Assembly: GCA_014193115.1 (NCBI GenBank)
Contig: BJHQ01000001.1
Location: 248,001 to 312,000 of the forward strand
DNA length: 64,000 nt
Reading direction: 5' to 3'
Origin: Planctomycetota bacterium
GTDB taxonomy: Bacteria; Planctomycetota; UBA11346
Numbering within the stretch: position 1 is the first letter of the stretch; every line of letters begins with the position of its first letter. The notes under the pieces were generated by a model. That model saw only the letters and a list, made by a program, of their open reading frames with translations, did no database searches and was not told the DNA's origin. Made by a program: the position numbers and the translations under genes. Shown here one piece after another: positions 27,903 through 36,760 of this stretch.

Positions 27903-28367
27903 TCAATACGCGATCGCCTTGATCACGTATTTCAGGTCGCCGACCGGGGCTTTCACGATGACCGTGTCGCCGACCTTCTTGCCGAGCAGGGCCTGGCCCA
28001 TCGGGCTGTTGGTCAGGATCTTGTTATCGAGCACGTCGTCTTCGCCTTCTCCGACCAGGAACCAGTCTTCAACCGATTTGTCCTTGGTCGCTTGCAGCGT
28101 GACCTTGGCGCCAAAGGCGACCCGGCTGGTGTCGATCATCGACTCATCGACTACCACCGCCTGGGCCAGCTTGCCTTTCAGCTCGGAGATCCGGGCATTG
28201 GTCATGGCCAGTTCTTCGCGAGCCGCGTGGTATTCGGAGTTTTCCTTCAGATCGCCCTTGTCACGAGCATCCGCGATGTTCTTGGTGATGACCGGGATCT
28301 TGGCCTGAAGCTCGGACAGCTCCTGCTGCATGCGGCGCTTGCCTTCGACGGTGACCGGGATGCTCAT
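27903..28367 (-). CDS. greA: transcription elongation factor GreA
   Basis: Stimulates transcript cleavage by backtracked RNA polymerase. The 154-residue protein has the N-terminal coiled coil (about 1-75) with the acidic tip in ADARDKGDLKENSEYHAARE, where the conserved Asp and Glu contact the active site, and the C-terminal FKBP-like domain (about 80-154) with SPMGQALLGKKVGDTVIVKA. ATG 28367 follows AAGGAGC by seven bases, which fixes the start. A strong hairpin separates it from the upstream plsX, so it is probably transcribed from its own promoter. Confidence 0.97.
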   Translation of the reverse strand: MSIPVTVEGKRRMQQELSELQAKIPVITKNIADARDKGDLKENSEYHAAREELAMTNARISELKGKLAQAVVVDESMIDTSRVAFGAKVTLQATKDKSVEDWFLVGEGEDDVLDNKILTNSPMGQALLGKKVGDTVIVKAPVGDLKYVIKAIAY

Positions 28368-28410
28368 GGCTGCTCCTTGGTATGGCGGACAGAGCCGCAG
28401 CTGACGACAG

Positions 28411-28451
28411 AAAAGCACTGCCGGCCCTGGATGGCCAGGGCCGGCAGTGCT
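28411..28451 (-). terminator. rho-independent terminator after plsX
   Basis: A perfect 17-base-pair stem, agcactgccggccctgg paired with its complement, around a four-base loop (28431-28434). On the minus strand it is followed by TTTT, fitting an intrinsic terminator that ends the rpmF-plsX transcript before greA. Confidence 0.85.
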
Positions 28452-28609
28452 CAGAGTCGGATTGTCTTCTCAAAACCTAACTTCGCGAGCCGGCACGCCA
28501 GGTCAATCTCGGGCCAGAGGCGGTCAGGCAGGCAGATGGTTGGCTCGTCGCCAGGCTGGCAAACCTGCCGCCCTGTCGGTCCAGGGACGGCTTAGGCGGC
28601 TGGGCCGGC

Positions 28610-29680
28610 TTAAGCAGCTGCGCCGGCTGCCTCGACCGCGGCCAGGGCCTTCAACCGTTCGCGCATGCTGGCGACGACCTTGGTTTCCACGCCGGTCGCC
28701 GCCTGACGCAGGGCATTGAACACCGCCAGGCGGTTGGAACGGCCGTGGCCGATGATCACCACGCCATCGACTCCGACCAGCGGGCAGCCGCCGATGTAGC
28801 TCCAATGGCCGCGTTTTTTCAGCGCTTCAAAGGCGGGGCGGACCAGGCGGCCACCGATCTTGGTCTGCAAGCTGCTGTAGATCTCTTCTTTCAGGATCTT
28901 GAGCACCGCTTCGAGCACACCTTCGCTGGTCTTGAGCACAACGTTGCCAGTGAAGCCGTCGCAGACCACGATATCGATGTCGCCGGTGTAGATGTCGTGG
29001 CCTTCGACGTTGCCGACGATGTTGAGGTCGGTCTTGCGCAGCAGTTCCAAGGCGGATTGCTGCAATTCATGGCCTTTGACGTCCTCTTCGCCGATCGACA
29101 GCACGCCGATCTTGGGATTGGGGCGCTTGCAGGCGGTTTCGAGATAGGCAGCGGACAATTCGGCGAACTGGACCAGGTGCTCAGGCCGGCAGACCGTGTT
29201 CGCGCCGCCGTCGCAAATCCACGTGTGCAGTTTCGGGGTCGGCAACGGCACCAGGATGCCGGCCCGTTTGACCCCGGGGATGCGGCGCAGATGGAACTGG
29301 GCCGCAGCGACGCTGCACCCGGTATTGCCGCACAAGACCATGCCGTCGGCCTTGCCGGCCTTGACCAATTGGGCGCAACGGTTCATCGAATCGTTGGGTT
29401 TTTCCTTCAGCGCCGTGATCTTATCGGCCATGCCGATGACCTCGGGCGCGTCCTCGATGGACAGCGTCGTCGGCAGCCCGCGCTTGTGGGCCTTGGCCTC
29501 GGCCTTCAGGCACGACTCGATGTCGTGACCGCGCCCGACCAGGACGATGTGGTGGTCGGGATTGGCCTGAGCGAAATCGATCGCGCCTTGGATCATCGCC
29601 ACCGGAGCGTGGTCGCCGCCCATGGCGTCGAGGGCGAGACGGATGCCCTTCTGGCCTTTGCCTTGGGGTGCGGCGCTCAT
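28610..29680 (-). CDS. plsX: phosphate acyltransferase PlsX
   Basis: Makes acyl-phosphate from acyl-ACP for the first step of phospholipid synthesis with PlsY. The 356-residue protein has family blocks LALDAMGGDHAP at the N terminus, SIEDAPEVIGM, GNTGCSVAAAQFHLRRIPGV (consensus is GNTGA), PLPTPKLHTWICDGGANTVC, and VVCDGFTGNVVLKTSEG. It lies downstream of rpmF, the usual bacterial pairing, though here separated by about 280 bases with no obvious gene. fabH, often next, is absent; a terminator follows. Confidence 0.97.
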   Translation of the reverse strand: MSAAPQGKGQKGIRLALDAMGGDHAPVAMIQGAIDFAQANPDHHIVLVGRGHDIESCLKAEAKAHKRGLPTTLSIEDAPEVIGMADKITALKEKPNDSMNRCAQLVKAGKADGMVLCGNTGCSVAAAQFHLRRIPGVKRAGILVPLPTPKLHTWICDGGANTVCRPEHLVQFAELSAAYLETACKRPNPKIGVLSIGEEDVKGHELQQSALELLRKTDLNIVGNVEGHDIYTGDIDIVVCDGFTGNVVLKTSEGVLEAVLKILKEEIYSSLQTKIGGRLVRPAFEALKKRGHWSYIGGCPLVGVDGVVIIGHGRSNRLAVFNALRQAATGVETKVVASMRERLKALAAVEAAGAAA

Positions 29681-29961
29681 GGCTGGGCTCCAACGCGTTC
29701 GGAGAAGATCGACGCTAGGCGGGGTTCCGGCTTTTCCGTGAGGGCCAGATTCGCCGTCCCGAGGGCTTGGTGCTTCCTGACCGGCTGCTTGCGCTGCACA
29801 GCGCCAGGTTGCGGCGACGTGTTGGTAGCCGCGGCGCTCTCCGGTCGGGCAATCTCTGCCCCGAAACGCGACGGTAGCAAACCCCCGAGCAGCCAGCGGC
29901 TGCTTTCGGTGGCGTTCAGGCGGTCACGCGGTCCAGCGCGCACGGCTGCCGACCGGCGGGC

Positions 29962-30180
29962 TCAGGCTTGGGGAGCCTGGGGATCGCTGCCGGGTTCGGC
30001 CTGATCGTCCTTGAACAGCACCTGCTTGCCACGGTACAGACCGGTACGCAGATCAACGTGGTGGGGACGGTGCCAGCTCTTGGTGGCCTTGTCCCTGGCC
30101 ATGGCCGGAACGGTCAACGCTTGGTGGCTCTGGCGGAGCTTCTTGCGGCTGTGGCTGACGCGACGTTTGGGGACTGCCAT
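29962..30180 (-). CDS. rpmF: 50S ribosomal protein L32
   Basis: A 72-residue basic protein opening with the signature MAVPKRRVSHSRKKLRQSHQ, which is diagnostic for L32. The zinc-ribbon form of this protein carries two Cys pairs in its C-terminal half; none is present here, so this is the Cys-less type. The acidic tail (DDQAEPGSDPQAPQA) is a bit longer than usual. It precedes plsX on the same strand, the common arrangement. Confidence 0.95.
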   Translation of the reverse strand: MAVPKRRVSHSRKKLRQSHQALTVPAMARDKATKSWHRPHHVDLRTGLYRGKQVLFKDDQAEPGSDPQAPQA

Positions 30181-30336
30181 GGCGGGCTCCGATGCGGGCG
30201 GCCCTGCCGGCCGCGGTGGGGCGGGGACGATAGGAAACCCATGGAGCAAGTCAAGTTCACCGAGGCTTGGCACAAGGGCGGCTAATGGCGGTCAGGGAAT
30301 GACGTCGAAGCTGCTGCCACCCTTGGACCCACTGCC

Positions 30337-32397
30337 ATGACGCCCACCCCAACCCTGCTCGGACTCGCCGCGATGACCCTGATCAGCACCGCTGCCTCCG
30401 CTGACCCTGCCATCGCCGACATCCCGGTGAAGCGCGTCGTGCTGTATTCCAGCGGCGTCGGCTACATCGAACACGGAGGACAGGTCGACGGCGCGGCGAC
30501 CGCGACCCTGCGCTTCACCGCCAGCCAGGTCAACGATGTGCTGAAATCGCTGCTGCTTGAGGATCTCGATGGCGGCAAGGTCGGCGCGGTGGTCTATCCG
30601 TCGCAGGATCCGGTGGAAAAACAGCTGCGCAGCTTCCAGGTCGACCTCACCGGCAATCCCGGACTGGCCCAGCTGCTCAACCAGCTGCGCGGCGCCACCG
30701 TGACCGTCCAGGCCCAGGCCGAAAAGCTGTCAGGAACGATCCTCGGGGTCGAGGCCCACAGCCAGGTGCTGGGCACTCCGCCGCAAAAGGTCGATACCTG
30801 GCATCTCAATCTGGTGGTGGGGGCGGGCATCCGCCAAGTGCCGCTCGACAGCCTGGGCGGATTGACGCTCGACGATCCGAAATTGCAGGCCGAGCTCGGC
30901 AAAGCCCTGGCCGCCCTGGCCAACGCCCGGGACCAGGACAAGAAACCGGTGACCGTGGCGTTCAACGGCAATGGCAAGCGCCGGGTGCGCCTCGGTTACG
31001 TGGTCGAGTCGCCAGTGTGGAAGACCAGCTACCGCCTGGTCCTGCCCGACCTGAAGGCGAAATCCCCAGAGGTGGGCACCTTGCAGGGCTGGGCCATCGT
31101 CGAGAACCAGACCGATGCCGACTGGACCGGGGTCGAACTGCGCCTGATCAGCGGCCGACCGATCAGCTTCATCCAGGATCTCTACCGGCCGCTGTACCTG
31201 CAACGCCCGACGGTCGAACCGGAAGTCTACGCCGCGCTGCGACCGGTCGCCTATTCCGGCGGCATGGCGAGCGCGGCCAGGGTCGAGGAGAAAGCTGCCA
31301 GACGTGATAAAAAGGCAGCTGCTTTTGCTGCCGCCGCGCCAGCAGCCCTGTCCATGGCCATGGAAGCCAGCGACGGGGTCGCGGCCTACGATCGGCCGAT
31401 CAATCCCACCGCCGGGTTCGCCGCGGTCGCCAACACCGAAAAGCTCGGCGAACAGTTCCAATACGCCGTGCCCGAGGTCACCTTGCCACGTCAGCGCTCG
31501 GCAATGCTGCCGATCATCGGTGCGCCGGTGCAGGTCCAGCGCTTGAGCATCTACAACCAGGGTGTGCAGGCCAAACATCCGCTGAGCGGCGCGCTGCTCA
31601 CCAACACCACCGGGGTCCACTTGCAGCAAGGTCCGATGACCGTGCTCGACACCGGCGCCTATGCCGGCGACGCGCGGATCGACGACCTGGCACCGGATCA
31701 ACAGCGGCTGATCAGCTTTGCCATCGATCTGCCGGTCCTGGTCGATGCCGAAAGCAGCGACGAACAGCGGGCCGTCTCCAGCGGCAAACTGGTGCGTGGC
31801 GTTCTCTACTTGCAGGCAAAATTCGTCGCCAGCCGCACCTATAAAATCCGCAACCAGGCGGATGCCGATCGCCTGCTGGTGATCGAACATCCGGCGCGGC
31901 GCGGCTGGACCTTGGTCGAGACGCCAGAACCCTGGGAGCGGGCCGGCGACCTGCTTCGCTTCAAACTGCCGGTGGCCAAGGGCGCGACGGTGCCGTTCAC
32001 GGTGCGCGAATCCCTGATCCAGTCCGAGTCGGTGACCGTGACCGACCTGACCCAGATCGATGTCCTGCACTACGCCGAAAACGGCGCCCTGCCCGCCAAG
32101 GTCCGCGAGGCCCTGGCCAAGGTCGCCCAGCTCAAGCAGATCCAGGTCGAAGCCCAGCGCCAACGCGACGAGAAGGACCGCGAACTGCAAAGCTTGGCGG
32201 CGGATCAGAGCCGGCTGCGCGAGAACCTGCGCACGGTCGAACGCAATTCTCCGGTGTACCAGCGCATGCTCGGCAAGGTCAATGAAGTCGAAACCCGGAT
32301 CGAGGCGGCCCAGAACGAACGCGAACGCCTGAATAAAGACGCCGAGCAGCGCGGCCGCGAACTGGCTGACTGGTTGGGAGCCTTGGTCCTGGAATAA
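30337..32397 (+). CDS. DUF4139-family secreted protein
   Basis: A 686-residue exported protein (signal peptide about 1-22, STAASADP) of the DUF4139 group, related to the so-called mucoidy-inhibitor proteins. The N-terminal block VKRVVLYSSGVGYIEHGG and the beta-rich middle (VRLGYVVESPVWKTSYRLVL, WAIVENQTDADWTGVELRLI) are characteristic of the family. Residues about 310-345 are an Ala/Lys-rich insert. The last 110 residues form a coiled coil rich in Gln, Arg and Glu (QVEAQRQRDEKDRELQSLAA). No enzyme activity is known for the family. It stands alone: repeats follow its stop. Confidence 0.85.
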   Translation: MTPTPTLLGLAAMTLISTAASADPAIADIPVKRVVLYSSGVGYIEHGGQVDGAATATLRFTASQVNDVLKSLLLEDLDGGKVGAVVYPSQDPVEKQLRSFQVDLTGNPGLAQLLNQLRGATVTVQAQAEKLSGTILGVEAHSQVLGTPPQKVDTWHLNLVVGAGIRQVPLDSLGGLTLDDPKLQAELGKALAALANARDQDKKPVTVAFNGNGKRRVRLGYVVESPVWKTSYRLVLPDLKAKSPEVGTLQGWAIVENQTDADWTGVELRLISGRPISFIQDLYRPLYLQRPTVEPEVYAALRPVAYSGGMASAARVEEKAARRDKKAAAFAAAAPAALSMAMEASDGVAAYDRPINPTAGFAAVANTEKLGEQFQYAVPEVTLPRQRSAMLPIIGAPVQVQRLSIYNQGVQAKHPLSGALLTNTTGVHLQQGPMTVLDTGAYAGDARIDDLAPDQQRLISFAIDLPVLVDAESSDEQRAVSSGKLVRGVLYLQAKFVASRTYKIRNQADADRLLVIEHPARRGWTLVETPEPWERAGDLLRFKLPVAKGATVPFTVRESLIQSESVTVTDLTQIDVLHYAENGALPAKVREALAKVAQLKQIQVEAQRQRDEKDRELQSLAADQSRLRENLRTVERNSPVYQRMLGKVNEVETRIEAAQNERERLNKDAEQRGRELADWLGALVLE

Positions 32398-32799
32398 GCT
32401 GGGAGCGCCATCCTGGGAGCGCCGAGCGCCAGCTCGGCAAAGTGGATCCTAGCAGCGCCGAGTGCCCTCCTGGGAGCGCCGAGCGCCAGCTCGGCAAAGT
32501 GGATCCTGGGAGCGCCGAGTGCCCTCCTGGGAGCGCCGAGCGCCAGCTCGGCTTGGTTTGGGAGTGCGTTTGGGTCTGAATCGAAAGCGAGTCAGCTTGC
32601 TCACCTCGTGGCGCCGCGCTCATACGCATACGGGCCGAGCTGGCGCTCGGCGCTCCCAGGGCCGAGCACCAGGTCGGCAGGGTGGTGAGGCAAGGCGGGG
32701 CCAGGTGTTGCCGCAGGCGCCGGAAACTGGCATTCTCTGCTGATCCAGCAGGATCGGGTCGTCTGACACCGGACCACTGGCTCCGGCTCCCGACCCGAC
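32398..32799. repeat. family A palindromic repeats, 57-bp tandem array
   Basis: A 402-base gap filled largely by family A repeats. A 57-base unit starting cctgggagcgccgagcgcc begins at 32412, 32469 and 32526 (the third incomplete); each unit contains two palindromic gccgagc...gctcggc-type halves. An inverted copy lies at 32634-32660, followed by a degenerate direct one at 32661-32678, so the whole array could fold back on itself. The last 120 bases before the MscS gene contain no repeat, and no clear promoter box. Confidence 0.9.
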
Positions 32800-33993
32800 A
32801 TGAGCGATCCCGCCTCTCCCATCACCCCGATCAACCTGCATTGGTTCGGTCTGGATCTGCCACCGCAACTGGCGCTGTGGATGCCGACCTTGGTTGCTCT
32901 GCTGTCCGCAGCGCTGATCGGTGTCGCCGTCGAATTTGTGGTCATGGCGCGGGTCCGCGGGTGGGCGTCGCGCACCCAGTGGCGCGGCGGCGGCATGGTC
33001 GCCCAGGCCCTGCGCGGCCTGCCGGTGCTCTGGTGCCTGCTGCTCGGCGTCCACGTCGCCCTGGACCAGTCGCCCATTTCGCCGGCGGTGAGCGGTTATC
33101 TGCACCAGATCGTGGTTTTTTTGTGGATCTTCTCAGCCACCGTGGTGCTGTCCCGCGTTCTGGTCGGGATTTGGACCTTGCAGGCCAGCGCCTTGGAAGG
33201 ACCCGCGGGCACCACCCTGGTCCCGGCCTTGATCCGGGTGGCGGTGCTGATCACCGGCCTGCTGGTGGCCTTGCAGACGGTCGGGGTCTCGATCACGCCG
33301 GTGCTGACCGCATTGGGCGTCGGCGGTCTGGCCGTCGCTCTCGCCTTGCAGGACACCCTCAGCAACCTGTTCGCCGGACTGCACATCCTGGCGGCGCGGA
33401 AACTCAATCCGGGCGATGCCCTGCGTCTGGAAAACGGCGAAGAAGGCACGGTCGTCGACATCACCTGGCGCGACACCACGATCCTGACCCGCAGCAGCAA
33501 CCTGGTGATCATTCCAAATGCGAAACTTGCCCAGGCGATCCTGATCAATTTCAGCCTGCCCAGCCGGACCACCGTGCTCAACATCCCGGTCGGCATCGCG
33601 TACGGCACCGACCTCGACAAGGCGGAGAGCGCGCTGCTCGACGTCGCCCAGGCGGTGGTCGAGCAGGTCCCCGGCGGCGATCCAGCGCTGCCGGTCCAGA
33701 TCGAATTCGAATCGCTGGCCGATTCGTCGATCATCGCCCAGGTAAAACTTGGCGTGAAGCATTTCGATGCGATCCCCAAGATCCGTCACGAGTTCATCAA
33801 GGCGGTCCATCGCCACCTGATCGATGTCGGCATCGAGATCCCCTTCCCGACCCGGACCATCATCCACCGCCAGAATGCCTCGCCGGTCGCCTCGACCCAG
33901 ATGTCCAGCCCGGCGCTGACCCGGATCACCGAGCGCACCAAGGATCCGATCACCCGGACGACGGTGCGCCATCAGTCGGATCTCGGCGCCTGA
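32800..33993 (+). CDS. MscS-family mechanosensitive ion channel
   Basis: Opens under membrane tension to release solutes in hypo-osmotic shock. The 397-residue protein has about five hydrophobic segments in its first 200 residues; the pore-lining helix is VLTALGVGGLAVALALQDTL, with the Gly/Ala-packing and the conserved ALQDTLSNLFAG continuation. The beta domain follows (GDALRLENGEEGTVVDITWR, SSNLVIIPNAKLAQAILIN), then the alpha/beta C-terminal domain to about residue 350. A Thr/Arg-rich tail ends the protein. It is preceded by repeats and followed by a family B element, so it is likely transcribed alone. Confidence 0.95.
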   Translation: MSDPASPITPINLHWFGLDLPPQLALWMPTLVALLSAALIGVAVEFVVMARVRGWASRTQWRGGGMVAQALRGLPVLWCLLLGVHVALDQSPISPAVSGYLHQIVVFLWIFSATVVLSRVLVGIWTLQASALEGPAGTTLVPALIRVAVLITGLLVALQTVGVSITPVLTALGVGGLAVALALQDTLSNLFAGLHILAARKLNPGDALRLENGEEGTVVDITWRDTTILTRSSNLVIIPNAKLAQAILINFSLPSRTTVLNIPVGIAYGTDLDKAESALLDVAQAVVEQVPGGDPALPVQIEFESLADSSIIAQVKLGVKHFDAIPKIRHEFIKAVHRHLIDVGIEIPFPTRTIIHRQNASPVASTQMSSPALTRITERTKDPITRTTVRHQSDLGA

Positions 33994-34017
33994 TCATTCA
34001 TCAAGAAAACGGCCGTT

Positions 34018-34142
34018 GGCTGACTGCGAAGCGCCAAGGTGGTGGAGGCAGACCGGCGATCGATCCGCATCCGGTTGGACTTCCAGCCAGCGGATCTTCC
34101 CGGTCATGTTGTGGTGTCTTGGCACCTTGGCGGTTCATCGGT
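34018..34142. repeat. inverted repeat element (family B)
   Basis: Left end gcgaagcgccaaggtgg (about 34026-34042) and right end gtcttggcaccttggcggttc (about 34116-34136) are inverted relatives. The ends match those of the elements at 27.74 and 51.36 kb, while the ~75-base interior is unrelated. It fills the gap between the MscS and adenylyltransferase genes. Confidence 0.7.
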
Positions 34143-34159
34143 GTTGTTGAGGTTCGTCC

Positions 34160-35173
34160 GTGATCCCAGCCGGCCGCCATTCCCGGCAGGAGCGCTTCGC
34201 CCCGATCGGCGCCAGCGGCCAAGCGAAGATCGCTGCCAGTACCGCGGTGGTCGTGGGCTGCGGCGCGTTAGGCACCGTTGCCGCCGAGCAGCTTGCCCGG
34301 GCCGGGATCGGGCGGTTGCGTCTGATCGATCGCGACCTGGTCGAGCCATCGAATTTGCAGCGTCAATCGCTGTTCAGCGAGGCCGACGCCGCCGCCTGCC
34401 GGCCCAAGGCCGAAGCCGCCTCCGCCCGCCTGCAACAGATCGCTGCCGGAGTCATCATCGAACCGCTGGTGGCCGATGCCCAGCCGTCGAACGTGGCCGC
34501 CTTGATCGCCGGCGCCCAGGTGGTGATCGACGGAGCCGACAACTTTCCGACCCGGCATCTGGTGAACGAGGCCTGCTGCCGGGCAGGGATTCCCTTCGCG
34601 GTCGGCGCCTGCGTCGGCGCCTATGGCCTGTCGTTGACCGTGCTGCCTGGGGTCACGGCTTGTTTGCGCTGCGTGCAGAGCGAATTGCCGGCGGCGGGAG
34701 ACGGACCGACCTGTGACACCCAGGGCATCATCGCCCCGGCTGTCCATCTGGTGGCCGCCTGGCAAGTGGCCGAGGCACTGAAGATCCTGGTCGGCGACCT
34801 CGGCGCCGTGCGCCGCGAGCTGTGGGCGGGGGACCTGTGGTCGAACCGCTTCCAGCGCATTTCCCTGACGAAAGCCAAGGATCCCAGCTGTCTGGTGTGC
34901 GGCCGGCAAGCGACCTTCCCGCTACTGACCGCGGGCGATGACCCGGCGGTGGTGCTGTGCGGCCGCGACGCGATCCAGGTGCGCTGCGGACCGGTCAATC
35001 TGGAAACGCTTGGAAAAACGTTAGGAAATACCGTGATGATCAGCTCAGAACACCTGGTCAGGTGGCAGGCCGACGGAATCACCGGCACCTGCTTCCGCGA
35101 TGGCCGGGTGCTGGTCCAAGGCGTCAGCACCCCCGCCGCGGCTCGCGGATTCTGCGCCCGCTGGCTCGGATGA
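34160..35173 (+). CDS. MoeB/ThiF-family adenylyltransferase
   Basis: E1-like enzyme that adenylates the C terminus of a ThiS- or MoaD-type sulfur carrier. The 337-residue protein has the ATP-binding glycine motif VVVGCGALGTVAAEQLARAG, the RLRLIDRDLVEPSNLQRQ block with Arg and Asp contacts, the GADNFPTRHLVNE block, and zinc Cys pairs CLRC and CLVC. The cysteine in GDGPTCDTQG may be the catalytic one. The last ~80 residues (from VVLCGRDAIQVRCG) form an extension with a short alpha/beta pattern seen in some bacterial homologues in place of a rhodanese domain. The start is a GTG. No sulfur carrier gene is nearby, and thiC is 11 kb away, so thiamine versus molybdopterin cannot be decided. Confidence 0.9.
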   Translation: MIPAGRHSRQERFAPIGASGQAKIAASTAVVVGCGALGTVAAEQLARAGIGRLRLIDRDLVEPSNLQRQSLFSEADAAACRPKAEAASARLQQIAAGVIIEPLVADAQPSNVAALIAGAQVVIDGADNFPTRHLVNEACCRAGIPFAVGACVGAYGLSLTVLPGVTACLRCVQSELPAAGDGPTCDTQGIIAPAVHLVAAWQVAEALKILVGDLGAVRRELWAGDLWSNRFQRISLTKAKDPSCLVCGRQATFPLLTAGDDPAVVLCGRDAIQVRCGPVNLETLGKTLGNTVMISSEHLVRWQADGITGTCFRDGRVLVQGVSTPAAARGFCARWLG

Positions 35174-35182
35174 AGATCGCTA

Positions 35183-36760
35183 CTATTTGTTCCTGAACTC
35201 GATCGGAGCGCTCAGGAAACAGGTCATGGATTGCTGGGTCCGCTGCTTGACGCCTTTCCATGGCGGCGTTGCCGTCCACTGCTCGTCCCAGGTGGTGTAC
35301 TGGCACACGATGCCGATCTGTTTCCAGGTTGCGCGATACACCCGATGATCCTGGGCATCGGTCCAGGTCGGCAGCGCGGTGCTGGTTTCCCAGCCGGTCG
35401 GCAGGTCGATGGCGGCGATGCCGAGCAGCGTGGCAGCGGCCCGGACCGGTCCGATGGCTCCCGGAGCGATATAGGCGGCGCGGTTGTGTCCGTACAATTC
35501 CCCGGCCCGGCGCATCAAGAAATCTCGGCCACCGCGAATTTCTCGGCTTTCTTCACCATCCAGGATTTCATAGCGCGGCGGGATGAACAGCGCCGCCGGA
35601 ACCACCAGCGGGTTGCCCCAGGCATCGTTCCACGGCCGCGACGGCTTGCGGTCACTTTGCCAGGCCAGGCGTCCGGCAGCGGTACGCTCTACGACCGAGG
35701 CGCAGGCAAGGATTTCAAAGGTCCGTTCCGGTGACAGGTGATCTAAGCTGCGGCGCTGGACCTTCACGCCAACCGTCCGGGACATCAGATCGGTGGTGGC
35801 CCGATCGATGGCGGGTTGCCCCCACGGCCATTCCCAGATCGGGATCGAAGCCGCGTCGTTTGGGTCCACGGGCGTATCCCAGGCCCCTGACGTCGTCGAT
35901 GGCCAGGCTGTTGGCGTCCCTACAATCGGATCATCAACGTTCTTCAGCGGCGGCCATTGTGTTCGATACCAGGCCGGCCCATCGGGTGGAACCGGTAACG
36001 GATACCGAGGCGCGATGTCAAACGTATTGTCCAGGGTTTCACCGATGGGGGATGGGCTGACCCGGCCACTAAAAGTTTCGAAATCATTGTTACCGCTTAA
36101 TTGAGTATAGCGTTGGGTTGTTCCATAGACGTCAAATAAGACCATCCCATCGGATGCTCGGACCGGAGGCATAACGAAGTCGCGGACGACGCTGGATATC
36201 TTTGCCGGATTCCCAGAGCCAGAAATGGAACTCGGCGCCCGGTTCAACCAGTAGACCCAGGTCTCCAGCCGATCATCCACTGGATGGATGATCCGATTGC
36301 TTCCCATATCACCAACCGCGTAACGCGATAAATCACCCCACAAACCGGTGGTGCGCAGGTTCGGGGAGTAATGCAATTTGATGCCTGGAGGAATCAGGTC
36401 CCATTGATTGGCGGTGGGCAGCACCCGCGGATCTCGCGGCAGGGTCGCCCAAGCCGGGCGTAAGGTCTCGAGTATTTTTCGCAGGCTGGCCCAGGTCCGG
36501 GTATTGCCCAGGGCGTGGGTCATGAGGGCATCGGTACCGGCATCGGTACGGTAGACCTCAAGCGCACCTCGCAGATTTCCCAGTCTGGTCTGGGTGTCGT
36601 AGCGTTTCGCCAGTTGACTGAACCATGGGCCGATGCCGACCAACAGGAGTCCGGCCAGAACCAGGATCACTCCGATAGCGATGACCAGTTCGATCGCCGA
36701 GAAACCCCCGCGGAACGAACCGGGTGAACCAATGAAATGATGGTGGAAATTACTGCGCAT
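35183..36760 (-). CDS. type II pseudopilin-like protein, 525 residues
   Basis: Last gene of a seven-gene pseudopilin operon. It has a prepilin peptidase site, G19|F20 with Glu at +5, in GGFSAIELVIAIGVILVLAG, followed by the amphipathic helix LGNLRGALEVYRTDAGTD. The remaining ~470 residues are a large predicted beta-rich extracellular domain; near the C terminus WNDAWGNPLVVPAALFIPP resembles the D-x-W-G-N-P block of GspG-type pseudopilins, which helps form a calcium loop. At 525 residues it is three to four times the length of a classic pseudopilin. ATG 36760 overlaps the preceding gene by 11 bases; extra codons upstream are not needed. Confidence 0.85.
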   Translation of the reverse strand: MRSNFHHHFIGSPGSFRGGFSAIELVIAIGVILVLAGLLLVGIGPWFSQLAKRYDTQTRLGNLRGALEVYRTDAGTDALMTHALGNTRTWASLRKILETLRPAWATLPRDPRVLPTANQWDLIPPGIKLHYSPNLRTTGLWGDLSRYAVGDMGSNRIIHPVDDRLETWVYWLNRAPSSISGSGNPAKISSVVRDFVMPPVRASDGMVLFDVYGTTQRYTQLSGNNDFETFSGRVSPSPIGETLDNTFDIAPRYPLPVPPDGPAWYRTQWPPLKNVDDPIVGTPTAWPSTTSGAWDTPVDPNDAASIPIWEWPWGQPAIDRATTDLMSRTVGVKVQRRSLDHLSPERTFEILACASVVERTAAGRLAWQSDRKPSRPWNDAWGNPLVVPAALFIPPRYEILDGEESREIRGGRDFLMRRAGELYGHNRAAYIAPGAIGPVRAAATLLGIAAIDLPTGWETSTALPTWTDAQDHRVYRATWKQIGIVCQYTTWDEQWTATPPWKGVKQRTQQSMTCFLSAPIEFRNK

